In this document: positions 61,826 to 64,000 of the stretch, piece by piece
How the letters are laid out: the number at the start of each line of letters is the position of its first letter
How positions within the stretch are numbered: the first letter of the stretch is position 1
The notes under the pieces: model-generated
Databases searched by the model: none
Seen by the model: only the letters and a program-made list of their open reading frames with translations
What the model was told of the DNA's origin: nothing
Program-made: the position numbers and the translations under genes
Assembly: GCF_900156315.1 (NCBI RefSeq)
Contig: NZ_FTNI01000021.1
Location: 62,001 to 126,000 of the forward strand
From: Microbispora rosea
GTDB lineage: Bacteria > Actinomycetota > Actinomycetes > Streptosporangiales > Streptosporangiaceae
Reading direction: 5' to 3'
DNA: 64,000 nucleotides

Positions 61826-62899
61826 TCACCCTACTGGCAGCGCCAGCCGGACGAGCGTCCCTCCACCTGGGGCGGTACTGGCCGACACGCTACCGCCGTG
61901 GCTGTCCACGACCTGGCCCACGATGGCCAGGCCCAGCCCCGATCCGGGCAGCGACCGCGCCGAAGGCGCGCGGTAGAAGCGGTCGAAGACGTGCGGCAGG
62001 TCATCCGGGGAGATGCCGGGCCCGTGGTCGCGCACCGTCAGCACGCCGCCCCGCAACGACACCTCGACCAGACCGCCGGACGGGCTGTACTTGGCCGCGT
62101 TGTCGAGCAGGTTGGCGACGGCCCGGGCGAGCCGGTCGGGCACTCCCCGCACCACCGTCGGCTCCGCCGACAGGGAGTACGCCGTCGACGGCCAGTGCCT
62201 GGCCGCCCTGGTGACCTCCCGCTCCACGAGCTCGTCGAGGTGCACGCTCTCCACGAGCACGGCGGGCTCCTCGTCGCGGGCCAGCTCGACCACGTCGGAG
62301 ACGAGCGCCGTGAGCTCCTCCAGACCGCTCATCACGGCCCGGCTCACCTCCTCGTGGACCTCCTGCGGCAGGTCACCTCTCATCAGCAGCTCGATGTTGG
62401 TCCGCAGGGCGGTGAGCGGGGTGCGCAGCTCGTGGGAGGCGTCGGCGACGAGGCGCTTCTGCGACTTCGCGGAGCGTTCCAGGGCATCGAGCATGGTGTT
62501 GAAGCTGCGGGCCAGGCTGCCGAGCTCGTCGTCCCCCGTCACGTCGATCCTGGTGGTCAGATCCCGGGTGGTCGCCACCCGTCCCGCCGCGTCCTTGAGC
62601 GCGTTGACCGGCCGCAGCGCCGCCCGGGCGGCCAGCCAGCCGAGCGCCCCCGACAGCACCAGGCCGCCGAGCGCCACGGCGAAGAACGGCCAGCCCAGGT
62701 CGTCGACGTCGGCGAGGGCGGCCAGCACGCCGTTGGGGGGCGCATCGCCGTAGCCTCCGTAGCGCTCGTACGTCCCGTAGTGGTCCATCGCCCAATCGAC
62801 CCGGCGGCAGGTGATGACGTAGGCGGCCACGATCGCGACGATCACGCTCACCGCGCCGGCCAGCGCGGAGGCCATCGCGAGCCGCCACCGGAGCTTCAC
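61826..62899 (-). CDS. Sensor histidine kinase (MprB-like)
   Basis: 357 residues from GTG 62899, overlapping the regulator stop (GTGA), after GGGGAGGAG. Two membrane helices (about 8-28 and 70-92) flank a short extracellular loop rich in Tyr and Gly. HAMP follows, then His156 in VADASHELRTPLTALRTNIE, N box VANLLDNAAKYSP, VRDHGPGI, and GSGLGLAIV. The family is close to MprB/TcrY, which sense envelope stress in mycobacteria. Confidence 0.92.
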   Translation of the reverse strand: MKLRWRLAMASALAGAVSVIVAIVAAYVITCRRVDWAMDHYGTYERYGGYGDAPPNGVLAALADVDDLGWPFFAVALGGLVLSGALGWLAARAALRPVNALKDAAGRVATTRDLTTRIDVTGDDELGSLARSFNTMLDALERSAKSQKRLVADASHELRTPLTALRTNIELLMRGDLPQEVHEEVSRAVMSGLEELTALVSDVVELARDEEPAVLVESVHLDELVEREVTRAARHWPSTAYSLSAEPTVVRGVPDRLARAVANLLDNAAKYSPSGGLVEVSLRGGVLTVRDHGPGISPDDLPHVFDRFYRAPSARSLPGSGLGLAIVGQVVDSHGGSVSASTAPGGGTLVRLALPVG

Positions 62900-63600
62900 G
62901 GCTCCTCCCCGGTGACGGGAGAAGCGGTGGGCTCCCTGAGCGCGTACCCGAGGCCGTGGACGGTGTGGATCAGCCGCGGCTCGCCCCCCGCCTCGGTCTT
63001 CTTGCGCAGATAACCGATGTAGACCTCCAGGGGGTTCGACCCGGGCCGGAAGCCGTAGCCCCAGATGCGTTCGAGGATGAGCTGCCGGGTCAGCACCTGG
63101 CCGCCGTTGCGGATCAGCAGATCGAGCAGGGCGTACTCGGTCCTGGTCAGGTCGATGAGCCGCCGGCCGCGGCGGGCCTGCCTGCTGTCGGGCAGCAGGA
63201 CCAGGTCGGCGAACCCGGCCTCCGGGGGCGGCGCGGCGCGGCGGAGCAGGGCGCGCACCCGGGCGAACAGCTCCTCGAGCGCGAACGGCTTCACCAGGTA
63301 GTCGTCGGCTCCCGCGTCCAGGCCGGCCACCCTGTCGCCGATGCCGTCCAGGGCCGTCAGCATGAGCACGGGCAGCCGGTTGCCGTCTCCGCGCAGCGTC
63401 CGGCAGACCTCGATGCCGTTCATGCCCGGCATGAGCACGTCGAGCACCACGAGGTCGGGCGCCGCACCGTCGATGGCGTCGAGGGCGTCCATGCCGTCCG
63501 CGGCGGTCGCCACGCCGTACCCCTCCACGCGCAGCGCCCGCGCGATCGCGTCGCGGACCTCGGGTTCGTCGTCGACGACCAGCACCTGTGTCTTGACCAC
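62896..63600 (-). CDS. OmpR/PhoB-type response regulator (MprA-like)
   Basis: 234 residues, GTG start. Receiver with Asp10-Asp11, phospho-acceptor Asp54 (VVLDVLMPGMNG), Lys in LVKPF; the winged-helix output is LIDLTRTEYALLDLLIRNGG to LIHTVHGLGYALRE. First gene of a regulator-kinase-OsmC operon. Resembles MprA of mycobacteria by order and sequence. Confidence 0.93.
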   Translation of the reverse strand: MVKTQVLVVDDEPEVRDAIARALRVEGYGVATAADGMDALDAIDGAAPDLVVLDVLMPGMNGIEVCRTLRGDGNRLPVLMLTALDGIGDRVAGLDAGADDYLVKPFALEELFARVRALLRRAAPPPEAGFADLVLLPDSRQARRGRRLIDLTRTEYALLDLLIRNGGQVLTRQLILERIWGYGFRPGSNPLEVYIGYLRKKTEAGGEPRLIHTVHGLGYALREPTASPVTGEEP

Positions 63601-63653
63601 ATCGCCATTGTGACGTGCGGAGATGAGAAGTTGCTGAGCGTTCGTCCCTTTGC

Positions 63654-63929
63654 TCAGGCGTCAGGGTGTTTGGACAGATAATCGACATAGACCGGCCGGA
63701 GCGCGTCGCCGAGCTCGCCCTCGCCCGCCCCGATCGCGTCGCTGAGCAGCGCCGAGACCCTGCTGAGGTCGTTCGCGGTCTCGTCGCTGTTGCCGCTCGC
63801 GGCCTCGGCCGCCGGGATGACCTTCAGCAGATCCCACAGGAATCCCAGGTCGCCGTGCCGTACGGCGTAGCGCACGGCACGGTCGTGCAGCTCCTTCGCG
63901 GGGAGCGACTCGAGCTCTTCCACGTCCAT
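63654..63929 (-). CDS. Small helical hypothetical protein
   Basis: 91 residues, acidic and helical (MDVEELESLPAKELHDRAVR, LGFLWDLLKVIPAAEAASGN). Typical of a small actinobacterial family without assigned function. A perfect GNNT-N14-GGGTAT promoter lies 46-69 bases upstream. Single gene ahead of the two-component system on the same strand. Confidence 0.72.
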   Translation of the reverse strand: MDVEELESLPAKELHDRAVRYAVRHGDLGFLWDLLKVIPAAEAASGNSDETANDLSRVSALLSDAIGAGEGELGDALRPVYVDYLSKHPDA

Positions 63930-63974
63930 CCGATCTCACCCCCAACTCGTCGGTTTCCCCCAGGTTTGCCGCTT

Positions 63975-63998
63975 ATACCCCCGAGGTGGGAGAAAGAC
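63975..63998 (-). promoter_or_regulatory. Stress-sigma-type promoter at the right edge
   Basis: Minus strand GTCT-N14-GGGTAT, exact match to GNNT-N14-16-GGGTAC/T, upstream of the 63654-63929 gene. Confidence 0.5.
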
Positions 63999-64000
63999 CG

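Overview
The window is about 70% GC, has dense genes with GTG starts, GC-rich hairpin terminators, F420-dependent and MsiK-dependent (ATPase-less) sugar transport gene types, and tRNA genes with an encoded CCA end. Together these point to a filamentous actinobacterium, most likely of the Streptosporangiaceae (inference from gene families and style; no 16S is present). It reads as ordinary chromosome with patches of accessory sequence, not as a phage or plasmid: I see no integrase, transposase, CRISPR array or phage structural gene.

Layout. 1-580: end of an accessory-looking minus-strand block (DUF4192-like partial gene and a remnant). 590-4591: a receiver/oxidoreductase fusion, a cyclic-nucleotide-domain histidine kinase and NAD kinase in one run. 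4665-8604: aldo/keto reductase, an AlkB-type repair enzyme with an SOS-like box, and a glycogen-debranching-like enzyme. 8753-13110: LacI regulator plus sugar ABC importer. 13149-22874: regulators (PadR, XRE/TPR, TetR, two LysR), short-chain dehydrogenases, SnoaL-like proteins and a HAD hydrolase. 23051-30551: class II aldolase, then a das-like block (GH16 with CBM3, GH20, two permeases, lipoprotein, divergent GntR) for amino-sugar or chitin-type oligosaccharides. 30666-39198: small stress-type proteins (DinB, PRC-barrel, DUF1360, DUF6328, GPGG, BON, LLM flavoprotein, metallophosphoesterase), a 2H phosphoesterase-ASCH fusion and tRNA-Lys. 39713-48806: a glycan block with one GT4, two GT9 heptosyltransferase-like enzymes, HldE (ADP-heptose synthesis), an SDR and transketolase, which makes the heptose precursor sedoheptulose 7-phosphate; topoisomerase IB sits inside it. 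49171-55637: ChaB, DUF6458, a small kinase, an RsbW-like ATPase behind a CebR-type operator, aldose epimerase, P450, NhaA. 56300-63929: a DUF222/HNH endonuclease, second tRNA-Lys, a secreted protein with a long leader, a gene-free repeat-rich stretch, and an MprAB-like two-component system in an operon with OsmC.

Themes across the window. Many small stress-type genes and the hldE and GT4 units carry a GNNT-N14-16-GGGTA element of the SigB/SigF stress-sigma type just upstream. Several perfect palindromes sit directly at starts and look like operators. In-phase 15-bp tandem repeats recur at unrelated loci. Neither sugar importer has its own ATPase gene here, as expected when a shared MsiK-type ATPase serves them.

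Strongest leads for something undescribed: (i) the receiver-glutaredoxin-like-TrxR-like fusion that has lost both redox cysteine pairs and is paired with a cNMP-domain kinase; (ii) a stress-promoter-linked ADP-heptose glycan pathway in a Gram-positive; (iii) a consensus cellobiose operator in front of an anti-sigma-like kinase; (iv) the 2H phosphoesterase-ASCH fusion.
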